Part shown: piece by piece, positions 1 through 6,750 of the stretch
Position numbering within the stretch: position 1 is the first letter of the stretch
Layout of the letters: every line of letters starts with the position of its first letter
Source: Roseiarcus fermentans
GTDB taxonomy: Bacteria > Pseudomonadota > Alphaproteobacteria > Rhizobiales > Beijerinckiaceae
DNA: 40,734 nt
Reading direction: 5' to 3'
NCBI RefSeq assembly: GCF_003315135.1
Contig: NZ_QNRK01000007.1
Span: 169,765 to 210,498 of the forward strand
Made by a program: the position numbers and the translations under genes
The notes under the pieces: generated by a model
Seen by the model: the letters and a program-made list of their open reading frames with translations, nothing else
Database searches by the model: none
Told to the model about the DNA's origin: nothing

Positions 1-181
1 TGCAACACCTGCTGATACGCCGGGTCGGGCGGCTCGGGCGCGCGCCCGTCGTCGCCGATCAGCGGCTTGATCGTCGCCCCGTCGATCACGTCGAGGGAAA
101 ACAGGTTTCCGCCGCGGTCGAAGCGCGGGTAGATCGTCGCGGCGTCGATGACCAAGAGGTCCTCGAGCAGCATGCGGAGTG
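1..181 (-). pseudogene. Portal protein fragment (copy 4), cut by window edge
   Basis: The minus strand reads LLEDLLVIDAATIYPRF and then DVIDGATIKPLIGDDGRAP, nearly identical to residues about 141-198 of the complete portal gene at 6581-8167. The match starts abruptly near 176-181, with no portal N-terminus and no start codon, directly downstream of the immunity-like gene at 239-589. It continues past base 1, so what it is fused to cannot be seen. By analogy with the copies to the right it should lead to another toxin domain. It is a displaced piece of portal sequence, not a working portal gene. Confidence 0.85.
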
Positions 182-238
182 TCGTCGGCGGATAAGTCGA
201 CGGCTCATGCCGTGCGGCGCTTGCCGACAGGCAGGTAT

Positions 239-589
239 TTATCTCTTGCCTTCGAAACTCGTTACTTTCACAGTGTCTAAGAGTTCGCGTATGGTCTTAA
301 ACCATCCCCGCGTTAACCCGCGGGTCGATGCTGTTTTGTCTCCGCGCACGTGCACCTGCATTGGCGCGCCCATCGAATTCCACATCCGATCGACAAAGGC
401 ATCATTGGGAGACGAGAGGATTTCATCGATAAATGCTTTGAGGGAGCTGATCTTAGCCGGTGGAAGATGGGTCAAAACGATCGCCTGCTTCGCCCATTCT
501 GGGAAATTGTTCATGCCCCAATCGGCGTCGTCCTGTATAAAGCAGGAGCCTAGGCGAAGAAACTCAGGCGGAGCGGAGGTCGTTTTCAT
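239..589 (-). CDS. Candidate immunity protein, paralog of the one at 5799-6128
   Basis: A 116-residue acidic protein. Shared blocks with the product of 5799-6128 include LGSCFI, DDA-WG-NNFPEWAKQAI, LTHLPP, LKAF-D-ILSSP, MWN-MG and TIRELLDTV, so the two are clear paralogs. Both lie directly downstream of RNase A-like toxin sequence (complete at 6199-6750, truncated at 662-804), so I infer they are cognate immunity proteins of the CdiI type. The frame is open up to 685, but alignment with the paralog favours the ATG at 589 (MKTTSAPPEF). The extra upstream residues overlap the old toxin 3-prime end. Base composition is less GC-rich than in the portal sequence around it. A portal fragment follows it. 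The immunity role is inferred from position. Confidence 0.75.
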   Translation of the reverse strand: MKTTSAPPEFLRLGSCFIQDDADWGMNNFPEWAKQAIVLTHLPPAKISSLKAFIDEILSSPNDAFVDRMWNSMGAPMQVHVRGDKTASTRGLTRGWFKTIRELLDTVKVTSFEGKR

Positions 590-661
590 GTAAGGGCTCT
601 CAGAGATTGCTTGCGTCGCCACGCGCCTTGGGTCTCCAACAACTTTAGCGGGAGAAGACGG

Positions 662-804
662 GGGAAGGATACGAATATCTATCATTGTTAGGATATGCGG
701 TTTTCACGCGATAACCGCGCCGCACACGCTGAGATACGCCTCAAAGCCGGTGGGATAACCGAACCTATCTTGAATCCAATCCTCGTCCAAGTCTCCATTT
801 GCTA
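662..804 (-). pseudogene. Truncated RNase A-like CdiA-CT toxin remnant
   Basis: Directly after the stop codon of portal fragment 3, the minus strand encodes VANGDLDEDWIQDRFGYPTG, matching VASGRFDKAWIEQRIGYPTG in the toxin at 6199-6750. A few residues later, in another frame, comes RGYRVKTAYPNND, matching the toxin's C-terminal RGYRVKTAYPRND. The N-terminal half with the GGH...HVGK motif is missing, and the stretch between the two blocks is deleted and out of frame. It cannot make an active nuclease. It shows that a second, diverged RNase A-like toxin once stood here, next to the paralogous immunity gene at 239-589. Confidence 0.8.
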
Positions 805-1783
805 CTAAATCCACGTCTTCAGAGGCAGCAGCCCTTCCTGCGTCGCCTGCATCCGCATCGTTTCCGAGGTGGCGCGGTTGACCTGCGCCACGAACGGCGT
901 CGCGGGCACGGAAAAGGCGTAGCAGATGACCCGCGCCAGCCACTCGTCGTACTGGTCCTTGAGCGGCGGCTGGCGGGTCTCGATCAGCTTGAACTCGGAC
1001 GGCATGAACTTGAGCATGCGTCTTCGCGCCGAATTGCCGCTCATCAGGGCGTCAAAATAGTCCTGGAAGGAGCGGATCTGGTCGGCGGTCCATTCCTTGG
1101 GCAGGGTGGCGAAGGCGTCGGGCGACGAACCGGTGCGGTAGTAGTCGAGCGTCGCCGCCTCGCGCCTGAGCGCGATGTTGACCGTCAGCGCCACCTGCTC
1201 GACCGGGCTCATGCCGTAGAGCCGGTGGGTGCGGGCGTTGCGCGGCAGGTACAGCAGCTCGTCGGCGGAAAAGTCGGCGGCCGGGACGCCGTGCAGCACC
1301 TGCTGATAGGCGGGGTCGGGCGGCTCGGGCGCGCGCCCGTCGTCGCCGATCAGCGGCTTGATCGTCGCCCCGTCGATCACGTCGAGGGAATAGAGGGCGC
1401 CGCCGCGGTCGAAGCGCGGATAGATCGTCGCCGCGTCGATCACCAGCAGGTCTTCGAGCAGCATGCGCAGCCAGTCGGCGAACGAGCGGCGCCGGTCGGG
1501 GCGGGCGAGGAAGGCGAGCGCCCGGTCGATGCGGGCGGATTCGTCCGGCAGGTTGGCGAAGCGCCGCGCGCGCACGGAGAAATTCTGCGCCGCGACCTGG
1601 TCTTTTCGGGTCTCGATCACCGCGCGCAGCAGCGGCAGGGCGTCGGCGAGGGCGCGCAATTCGGCGAACGACACGCCGCCCTCCGGGCGCGGGACATAGT
1701 CGAGGTTGGCGCCGAACGGATAGTCGAACTGCCGCCCCTTGACGTCCGGCGGCGCCTGGGGCGCGAGCGGCTGCTGCGGGCCG
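805..1783 (-). pseudogene. Portal protein fragment (copy 3), residues about 35-359
   Basis: Near-identical to the complete portal (6581-8167) from GPQQPLAPQAPPDVKG through TQEGLLPLKTWI. The N-terminal 34 residues are missing. The frame opens directly after the TAG stop of the exported-protein gene at 1801-2421, and the portal match begins about 18 bases beyond it. The fragment ends at a TAG (805-807) where portal sequence joins the toxin remnant at a short shared stretch (GACGTGGAT). A GTG at 1674 could start an ORF, but there is no obvious ribosome site. It lacks the end of the portal fold, so I treat it as a non-functional duplicate that can recombine with the complete copy. Confidence 0.85.
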
Positions 1784-1800
1784 TCGCTGTGTCCGCAATC

Positions 1801-2421
1801 CTACTTCGTCGACTGTGGAGGCGTTGACGTGCAGCAATTCGCCCGGAGCGTCCTCAAATCGTTCCAAGCCTTACCGGAAAGTATTTCTTCTATTTCTGAC
1901 TTCAGATTATTCTTAATATCTGTCCGAGCTGCGACCGTTTCAAGAAATGCGCGGACGTCCGGATCGTCATAATTCTCTACCAGAACATTTGTCCAGTCTT
2001 CACCCGGAAACAACGCGGATATGAACTCCCAGTAGGTCAATAAGGCTTTTCCGTATAAATCTTCCGCCTTGCGCAAGAAATTTGTATATTCGTGCGCGCC
2101 AAGTCGATGCATCGAAAGTATCGCTATTTCAACCTGCTGGTGCGTCGGATGGGCCTCGGAAACGAATTCGTCAAAAGCGTCGATCTGGCCGCTCGCATGG
2201 GAAGCCAGATCATTGAATGGCTTATAGCCAAGAAGTGCGTCGTACCCCAGGATCGATCCAAAAAAATCGGCGCCCATTGCCTTGTCAATTGCAATGACGC
2301 GGTCACGAAAAGACAGATCGGAACCCCGCGCAGCGGGGAAGTCGTCGGCCCGCGGGCTCGACTGCGGTAAAAAACACGCAGTCGCCGTATATATGAGAAA
2401 GGCGGCGCAGCCGAGCTTCAT
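1801..2421 (-). CDS. Exported helical protein, candidate periplasmic immunity protein
   Basis: A 206-residue protein that I cannot assign to a family. It starts with MKLGCAAFLIYTATACFLPQ, a short positive end and a hydrophobic run. This fits a Sec signal, and ATA-C could be a weak lipobox that would make it a lipoprotein. The rest is predicted helical and acidic (FRDRVIAIDKAMGADFF, FDEFVSEAHPTHQQVEIAIL). It sits inside the portal/toxin/immunity array and is followed in frame, just past its stop, by portal fragment 3, the same arrangement as the other immunity genes. An exported immunity protein would suit a toxin acting in the envelope. No matching toxin is visible beside it. The role is an inference. 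Confidence 0.6.
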   Translation of the reverse strand: MKLGCAAFLIYTATACFLPQSSPRADDFPAARGSDLSFRDRVIAIDKAMGADFFGSILGYDALLGYKPFNDLASHASGQIDAFDEFVSEAHPTHQQVEIAILSMHRLGAHEYTNFLRKAEDLYGKALLTYWEFISALFPGEDWTNVLVENYDDPDVRAFLETVAARTDIKNNLKSEIEEILSGKAWNDLRTLRANCCTSTPPQSTK

Positions 2422-2592
2422 CGACCCACCCAGCGTCGAAAGACCAGGGGACCTTGCGGGACGTCTGAGCGATTGGCCAGGCTCTTTGGCATTGGAATTT
2501 GTTCTATGGTTCCGAACGGTTGCGCGCGGTCGCTGTCCCCCGTCCCGATTAGGGTGGCGCCCGGGGCGACAATCATGACGCGCCCACCCGCG

Positions 2593-2892
2593 TCACTGAG
2601 GAGGGCCTGGGTCGTCAGGACCCGGGTCTGACGTTGACGCTGAGCCGCCCGGATGCTTCGTCAGCGCCTGCAACTGCTGCACAGGGTCCCAGCCCGGCGG
2701 GGGCTTCCTTTTGCTCCACCATGGCATACCCTTTGCTTTCCAGTTGTCACGCAGCGATTCGTGCGATCGTAGCGCGTCATTGTAGCCGAATTGTATTCCG
2801 CAACAGGGACATATATCAAACGATGGATTACCATGACGATTGTATGCAGGCTCACGCAGGCCGTTGTAGCCGCAAACGGGGCAGATGTTCAT
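2593..2892 (-). CDS. CPCC-family cysteine-rich protein, second copy
   Basis: A 99-residue protein with two cysteine pairs, CPVCGYNGL near residue 4 and CPCCGIQFGYND near residue 28. They are followed by the conserved SHESLRDNWKAKGMPWW and the PPPGWDPVQQ ending. This is the Cys-rich CPCC family, a small probable zinc-binding protein common beside polymorphic toxins. It is a close paralog of the gene just upstream (2889-3212), overlapping it by ATGA, so the two are probably translated together. The proline- and glycine-rich C-terminus differs from the first copy. The immunity function is inferred from family context. The target toxin is not known. Confidence 0.8.
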   Translation of the reverse strand: MNICPVCGYNGLREPAYNRHGNPSFDICPCCGIQFGYNDALRSHESLRDNWKAKGMPWWSKRKPPPGWDPVQQLQALTKHPGGSASTSDPGPDDPGPPQ

Positions 2893-3212
2893 CGTCTTTG
2901 TCGGCCTGACTTATAATCCACCGTCCCGACCTCGTCGATCGGCGGTGTGATCGTGGCTCCGTCGATGCCGGGGCCCTCCGTCAGGGACCGCACCTGCTGC
3001 ACAGGGTCCCAACCGGGCGGCGGCTTGTCGTCTGCCCACCATGGCATACCTTTGGCAATCCATTCCTCCCGGAGAGATTCGTGTGATCTGCTGGCATCTT
3101 CGTAGCCAAACTCTATGCCGCAGCAAGGGCAGATCTCGTACGACGGGGCGCCGACATCATCGTACGCGGGCTCCTCGAGCCCATCGTAGCCACACACAGG
3201 GCATCTCTTCAT
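2889..3212 (-). CDS. CPCC-family cysteine-rich protein with portal-derived tail
   Basis: A 107-residue protein with CPVCGYDGL and CPCCGIEFGYED motifs, then SHESLREEWIAKGMPWW and PPPGWDPVQQ, typical of the CPCC family (probable zinc ribbon, often next to toxins). Its last 25 or so residues contain IDGATITPPIDEVG, which resembles portal residues IDGATIKPLIGDDG. The DNA beneath (2926-2966) matches the portal at 34 of 41 bases by my alignment. So the gene appears to have taken its C-terminus from a portal fragment that once followed it. The second CPCC gene overlaps its stop codon by 4 bases. The role as immunity protein is inferred. Confidence 0.8.
   Translation of the reverse strand: MKRCPVCGYDGLEEPAYDDVGAPSYEICPCCGIEFGYEDASRSHESLREEWIAKGMPWWADDKPPPGWDPVQQVRSLTEGPGIDGATITPPIDEVGTVDYKSGRQRR
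2926..2966 (-). repeat. Decayed portal footprint inside CPCC gene
   Basis: A 41-base stretch aligning without gaps to the portal segment encoding about residues 168-181 of the complete copy, with seven mismatches by hand. It is read in the same frame as the portal, giving IDGATI. The portal fragment beginning near 5790 starts in the same neighbourhood, so this looks like an old cassette boundary that has drifted. Confidence 0.6.
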
Positions 3213-3361
3213 CGGATTGTCCTCAGTCGCAAACTTCGGGACATGCGCGGGCCCATCTCTACTGTCTCAGCCGCGTTTTCGCCAGTCGATGAAAGATGTA
3301 TCGATGTCACGTCTTGCGGCAAGGAGTATCCTGCGGCTCTGCGTCTTTGCATTTGACTCCG

Positions 3362-3844
3362 TCATTCCGATCGGTTTCGAGCGGCTGCCTCCGCGCTGGC
3401 GGGCTCGATCGGCAGCAGGGGCCTGTCTGACCAGGGCACGCCATTCTCCGCGAATAGTTGAACGACAGTGTCGATTAAAGGATGCGTGGGCTTCTCTTCG
3501 GGTGCATCGACAGACAGGTGCGCGTCGATAAGCTTGCTGAGGCGATCTGTGCCCCAGATGAGCGTCGCATGCCAATATCCCGCTCCGTCGTTATATGGGC
3601 TTGAAGTTCTGATCGTTTGCATGAAGATCTGCTCATCAAACGCCTCGCTGAGATCATCGACGGCGATCAAATCGCACTGTATTAGACGATACGTAGTGTC
3701 TACGGCAAGTTGCCATCGAGCAACAGTGCCCGTGGGAATTGAATCAAGATTACCGGAGAGCATGTAGACGAGTCCCCAGTCTTCATGATTTAAACCGACA
3801 AGTCGGGACTGCAGCCATTGAGCGATGTCATCAGAGATGGGCAT
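3362..3844 (-). CDS. Candidate immunity protein, paralog of the one at 3937-4407
   Basis: A 160-residue acidic protein that I cannot name. It shares with the product of 3937-4407 the blocks WLQ, HE-WGLVYML-GNL-S-P, RWQL, GFWHAT/GYWHAT, WG-DRL/WGAPRL-KLI-, FAE-GVPWSD-PLLPI. One of the pair is adjacent to the second toxin, and this one stands alone with no toxin in front of it. In CDI and Rhs arrays, such stand-alone paralogs are immunity genes kept after the matching toxin was lost. A 50-bp portal scrap (3848-3897) sits right upstream of its ATG. Codon use is less GC-biased than in the portal copies. Confidence 0.7.
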   Translation of the reverse strand: MPISDDIAQWLQSRLVGLNHEDWGLVYMLSGNLDSIPTGTVARWQLAVDTTYRLIQCDLIAVDDLSEAFDEQIFMQTIRTSSPYNDGAGYWHATLIWGTDRLSKLIDAHLSVDAPEEKPTHPLIDTVVQLFAENGVPWSDRPLLPIEPASAEAAARNRSE

Positions 3845-3847
3845 TTA

Positions 3848-3897
3848 GCGGCACCGGTCGGGGCGGGCGAGGAAGGCGAGCGCCCGGTCGATGCGGG
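3848..3897 (-). repeat. Portal micro-fragment between two immunity genes
   Basis: Fifty bases almost identical to the portal gene segment coding for about residues 118-134 (DRALAFLARPDR). Only one base differs from the copy at 1485-1535. It has no coding role here. It marks the place where a portal::toxin unit once stood between the immunity genes at 3937-4407 and 3362-3844, most of it since deleted. Confidence 0.85.
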
Positions 3898-3936
3898 CTC
3901 CGTATCATCAGCGGTCGCGCCAAGCCGCGCTCTATT

Positions 3937-4407
3937 TTAGGCTGAAAGGTCAGTTCCCGCGGGCAATATCGGCAGCAACGGGCTGTCCGACCACGGCACG
4001 CCGCTTTCGGCGAAGATTTGCTCCAGCGCGGCAATGAAGGCAGGATTCAACGTTTCGTCATGCTCGTCGGGTGACTGGAAATGCGTCTCAATGAGTTTAT
4101 CTAGGCGAGGGGCGCCCCAGACGATTGTCGCATGCCAGAAACCTACGCCGTCACCAGAAGGGTCCAAGCTGCGGATTGCGTGCAAGAAAGACTCTCGGTC
4201 CGTTGTCGCGCCGAAATCTTTGACTTCGACCAGTTCGCAAACCAGACCGCGGTAGATCAAATCGGTACCTAACTGCCAACGCTCGTGTGTGTCATTGGGA
4301 ACTGAAGCTAAATTGCCATATAACATATAGACCAATCCCCATTCCTCGTGATAGAGCCCGAGCATTTGTGCTTGTAGCCATGACGCGTAATCGGTGGATA
4401 TTGTCAT
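3937..4407 (-). CDS. Candidate immunity protein for the second portal-linked toxin
   Basis: A 156-residue acidic protein starting 7 bases after the stop of the portal fragment::toxin ORF (4415-5806), so the two read as a toxin-immunity pair. Key features are EEWGLVYMLYGNL near residue 22, RWQLGTDLIYRGL, GVGFWHATIVWGAPRLDKLI and GVPWSDSPLLPI near the end. I do not recognise the family. A paralog lies next door at 3362-3844, which is typical of immunity gene clusters. Composition is lower in GC than in the portal DNA. What I see is the pairing and the paralogy. The neutralising role is inferred. Confidence 0.75.
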   Translation of the reverse strand: MTISTDYASWLQAQMLGLYHEEWGLVYMLYGNLASVPNDTHERWQLGTDLIYRGLVCELVEVKDFGATTDRESFLHAIRSLDPSGDGVGFWHATIVWGAPRLDKLIETHFQSPDEHDETLNPAFIAALEQIFAESGVPWSDSPLLPILPAGTDLSA

Positions 4408-4414
4408 CTTTGGC

Positions 4415-5806
4415 TCACTTCCGCGGAAATTTCAACTTCAAGAGTTGCCCACGATTGATAGCTCTTATTTTCGGGTTGTTTATGTCGACACTCGCGGTCG
4501 TTGGATCCGTCTTGTCGCTCGACACTCCAGGCGGTCGGAACGTTATATTCGTGTCTGTACCGTCGTCCAACCGAATGACGTACCCACCTTTCGCGTCAAG
4601 GTTGCTATTACGTTCACTAAATGGTTTGCCTGCGGTTAGCCAGCGTATATAGCGGTCAGCCTCTGAGGCCGGGTCGTTAGAGGCAGGCATTTCGCGCGGA
4701 ATACCCAATCTCGCGGCGACTCCGGGAAATTTCCCGTTCGCAATGTCTTCAAGGGAAAATTCTGCTTGCCTAACCGGCCCGCTTTCCTCTGGGCGCGGCA
4801 TCTCCGGTTCGATCGGCGGCGGCTCGATCGGCGGCGGCTCGATGATCTGCGCAACGTCCAACCCGCCCGCGTCCGACATCACCGTATCGTTGCTGGCGAC
4901 CTGCACGCCCTGTGGCCGCGGTTTGCGCTCCGGGTGACCCACAACCCCGACGGCGTCCTCCGCCGTCGAAAACCTCCCGGCCTCGTCATGGTTGTGGTTG
5001 TACTTCCCCAGCCCCGCCCCAGCCTTGTCCCCTCCGAGCCCCAGCTCCGCCCGCGCCTCCTCGCGCGTCTTGATCCCGGCCGAGACCAGAATTTGCAGCG
5101 TCTGCGCCTGTTGCAGCGGGTCGACCGCGTCGTCCCCGACCCAGACGAATTCGAGGTTCGGTTCGCCCATGCACACCTGAATCACGGAATCGAGCGCGTT
5201 CTTGATCCACGTCTTCAGCGGCAGCAGCCCCTCCTGCGTCGCCTGCATCCGCATCGTCTCGGAGGTGGCGCGGTTGACCTGCGCCACGAACGGCGTGGCG
5301 GGCACGGAAAAGGCGTAGCAGATGACCCGGGCGAGCCACTCGTCGTACTGGTCCTTCAGCGGCGGCTGGCGCGTCTCGATCAGCTTGAACTCGGACGGCA
5401 TGAACTTGAGCATGCGTCTTCGCGCCGAATTGCCGCTCATCAGGGCGTCAAAATAGTCCTGGAAGGAGCGGATCTGGTCGGCGGTCCACTCTTTCGGCAG
5501 GGTGGCGAAGGCGTCGGGCGAACTGCCGGTGCGGTAGTAGTCGAGCGTCGCCGCCTCGCGCCGGAGCGCGATGTTGACGGTCAGCGCCACCTGTTCGACC
5601 GGGCTCATGCCGTAGAGCCGGTGGGTGCGGGCGTTGCGCGGCAGGTACAGGAGTTCGTCGGCGGAAAAGTCGGCGGCCGGGACGCCGTGCAACACCTGCT
5701 GGAAGGCCGGGTCGGGCGGCTCGGGCGCGCGCCCGTCGTCGCCGATCAGCGGCTTGATCGTCGCGCCGTCGAGGGCGTAGAGGTCTCGGTCAAGAATCTC
5801 ATTCAA
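4415..5806 (-). CDS. Orphan portal fragment fused in frame to a C-terminal toxin-like domain
   Basis: A 463-residue ORF. Residues about 10-270 are portal sequence from DGATIKPLIGDDG to the end of the portal body. Then comes KYNHNHDEAGRFSTA, the same linker as in the complete portal, and a repeated proline stretch (IEPPPIEPPPIEP, from a 15-bp DNA repeat). The last 110 or so residues have no portal counterpart and end in a compact domain (YIRWLTAGKPFSERN, GGYVIRLDDGTD, ASVDINNP, LLKLKFPRK) with the size and position of a polymorphic toxin. I do not recognise its class. The portal N-terminus is absent and the first possible start is a TTG inside the end of the upstream immunity gene. So this is probably a stored cassette, expressed weakly or only after recombining into the complete portal. 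Confidence 0.8.
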   Translation of the reverse strand: MNEILDRDLYALDGATIKPLIGDDGRAPEPPDPAFQQVLHGVPAADFSADELLYLPRNARTHRLYGMSPVEQVALTVNIALRREAATLDYYRTGSSPDAFATLPKEWTADQIRSFQDYFDALMSGNSARRRMLKFMPSEFKLIETRQPPLKDQYDEWLARVICYAFSVPATPFVAQVNRATSETMRMQATQEGLLPLKTWIKNALDSVIQVCMGEPNLEFVWVGDDAVDPLQQAQTLQILVSAGIKTREEARAELGLGGDKAGAGLGKYNHNHDEAGRFSTAEDAVGVVGHPERKPRPQGVQVASNDTVMSDAGGLDVAQIIEPPPIEPPPIEPEMPRPEESGPVRQAEFSLEDIANGKFPGVAARLGIPREMPASNDPASEADRYIRWLTAGKPFSERNSNLDAKGGYVIRLDDGTDTNITFRPPGVSSDKTDPTTASVDINNPKIRAINRGQLLKLKFPRK

Positions 5807-6128
5807 GGCTCTTGACTTGGACAGTGTCCAAAAGTTCCCGAATGGTCGTAAACCATTGGCGGGTTATACCACCGCTGTTTCCGCCAGGGCTCACGTGTAT
5901 TGTGCTTACGCCCATCTCATTCCACATTGAATCGACATATTTATCGTCCGGCGAGGACAGGATTCGATCCAAGAATGCCTTCAGGGACTCGATCTTGTCA
6001 GGCGGAAGATGCGTCAGAGCAATAGCTTGCTTGGCCCACTCGGGAAAATTGTTCCAGCCCCAAGGGGCGTCATCACGGATAAAACATGATCCGAGATAGT
6101 AAAAATCGGAAGGAGCAGCCATTTCCAT
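5799..6128 (-). CDS. Candidate immunity protein for the RNase A-like toxin
   Basis: A 109-residue acidic protein beginning 70 bases after the RNase A-like toxin stop. Motifs are YYLGSCFIRDDAPWGWNNF, EWAKQAIALTHLPPDKIESL, ILSSPDDKYVDSMWNEMG and TIRELLDTV. It is paralogous to the protein of 239-589, which also follows RNase A-like toxin sequence. Two independent pairings of the same immunity family with the same toxin family make the cognate role likely. Its 3-prime end overlaps by 8 bases the start of the portal fragment ORF at 4415-5806, so the cassette boundary falls exactly at the end of this gene. Confidence 0.8.
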   Translation of the reverse strand: MEMAAPSDFYYLGSCFIRDDAPWGWNNFPEWAKQAIALTHLPPDKIESLKAFLDRILSSPDDKYVDSMWNEMGVSTIHVSPGGNSGGITRQWFTTIRELLDTVQVKSLE

Positions 6129-6198
6129 TTTAGTCCCTCGGTTTTGTCAAAGGCGGTATCCGGTGCGAGAGCACGAAACGTCACAAGAGGCACCTTAC

Positions 6199-6750
6199 TT
6201 ACTGTGGAATAACTGAGGATGGGTAAGATCTCTTGTCATTCCTTGGGTACGCAGTTTTCACCCGGTAACCGCGCGGTACCCGTGCGTCATGCACAATGAG
6301 TACGCCTGCGTTGTATGTATCCCGTGTGCTAATTATTTCACCATTGAAAAAAGCCTCTTGGCCGGTGGGGTAGCCAATCCTCTGCTCGATCCAAGCTTTG
6401 TCAAACCGCCCGCTTGCAACCGCGTCAACCGTGTCTGTATTCGACTGCAACAGCCGATTGACAAAATCGTTGGCGGACTCCCAAGAAGAATAAGTTCCTT
6501 CTGGGACATACCTGGACAAGACGCCAAAGGGACCGGGAAACGGAAGATCGACTCGTGTACTTTCAACTTGCGAAATGAGCTCAGCCGGCGATTTTCCGAC
6601 ATGATCCCTCAACGCATGCCCACCCCAAAGCGCCTCCTCTGCCCTCAGGTCGACGGAGTACTTTGACGTGCCGAGGGGCTGACCGGCTTGGGCGACCGGC
6701 GCCGTTCCTTTGGTCGATGCTCGGGATGCCCGCAGCGCCGCCGCCCATGA
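6199..6750 (-). pseudogene. RNase A-like CdiA-CT toxin domain, out of frame with its portal carrier
   Basis: In this frame the minus strand encodes YSVDLRAEEALWGGHALRDH (6609-6667), running on into VGKSPAEL. This is the N-terminal signature of bacterial RNase A-like CdiA-CT toxins (DL..EE..GGH....HVGKS). Later come an S.W.SAN..VNR helix and the C-terminal GV...D....GY.V.TAYP signature. The histidine near 6616-6618 and the C-terminal TAYP segment are in the places where this family keeps its catalytic and core residues. The domain should cleave RNA in target cells. The reading frame is open from 6750, but the portal ORF runs here one base out of phase and stops at 6581, so no single ORF joins them. 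A TTG at 6612 could only give a domain lacking the DL..EE part. It is an inactivated, slippage-dependent or mis-sequenced fusion. Confidence 0.8.

Noticed and set aside
799-1827. Long plus-strand ORFs (342 to 508 codons) opposite the portal copies at 799-1827, 4766-5815 and 6710-8236
   Set aside because: They are antisense shadows of the high-GC portal sequence: Arg/Val/Gly-rich, no domain, and repeated only because the portal is repeated.
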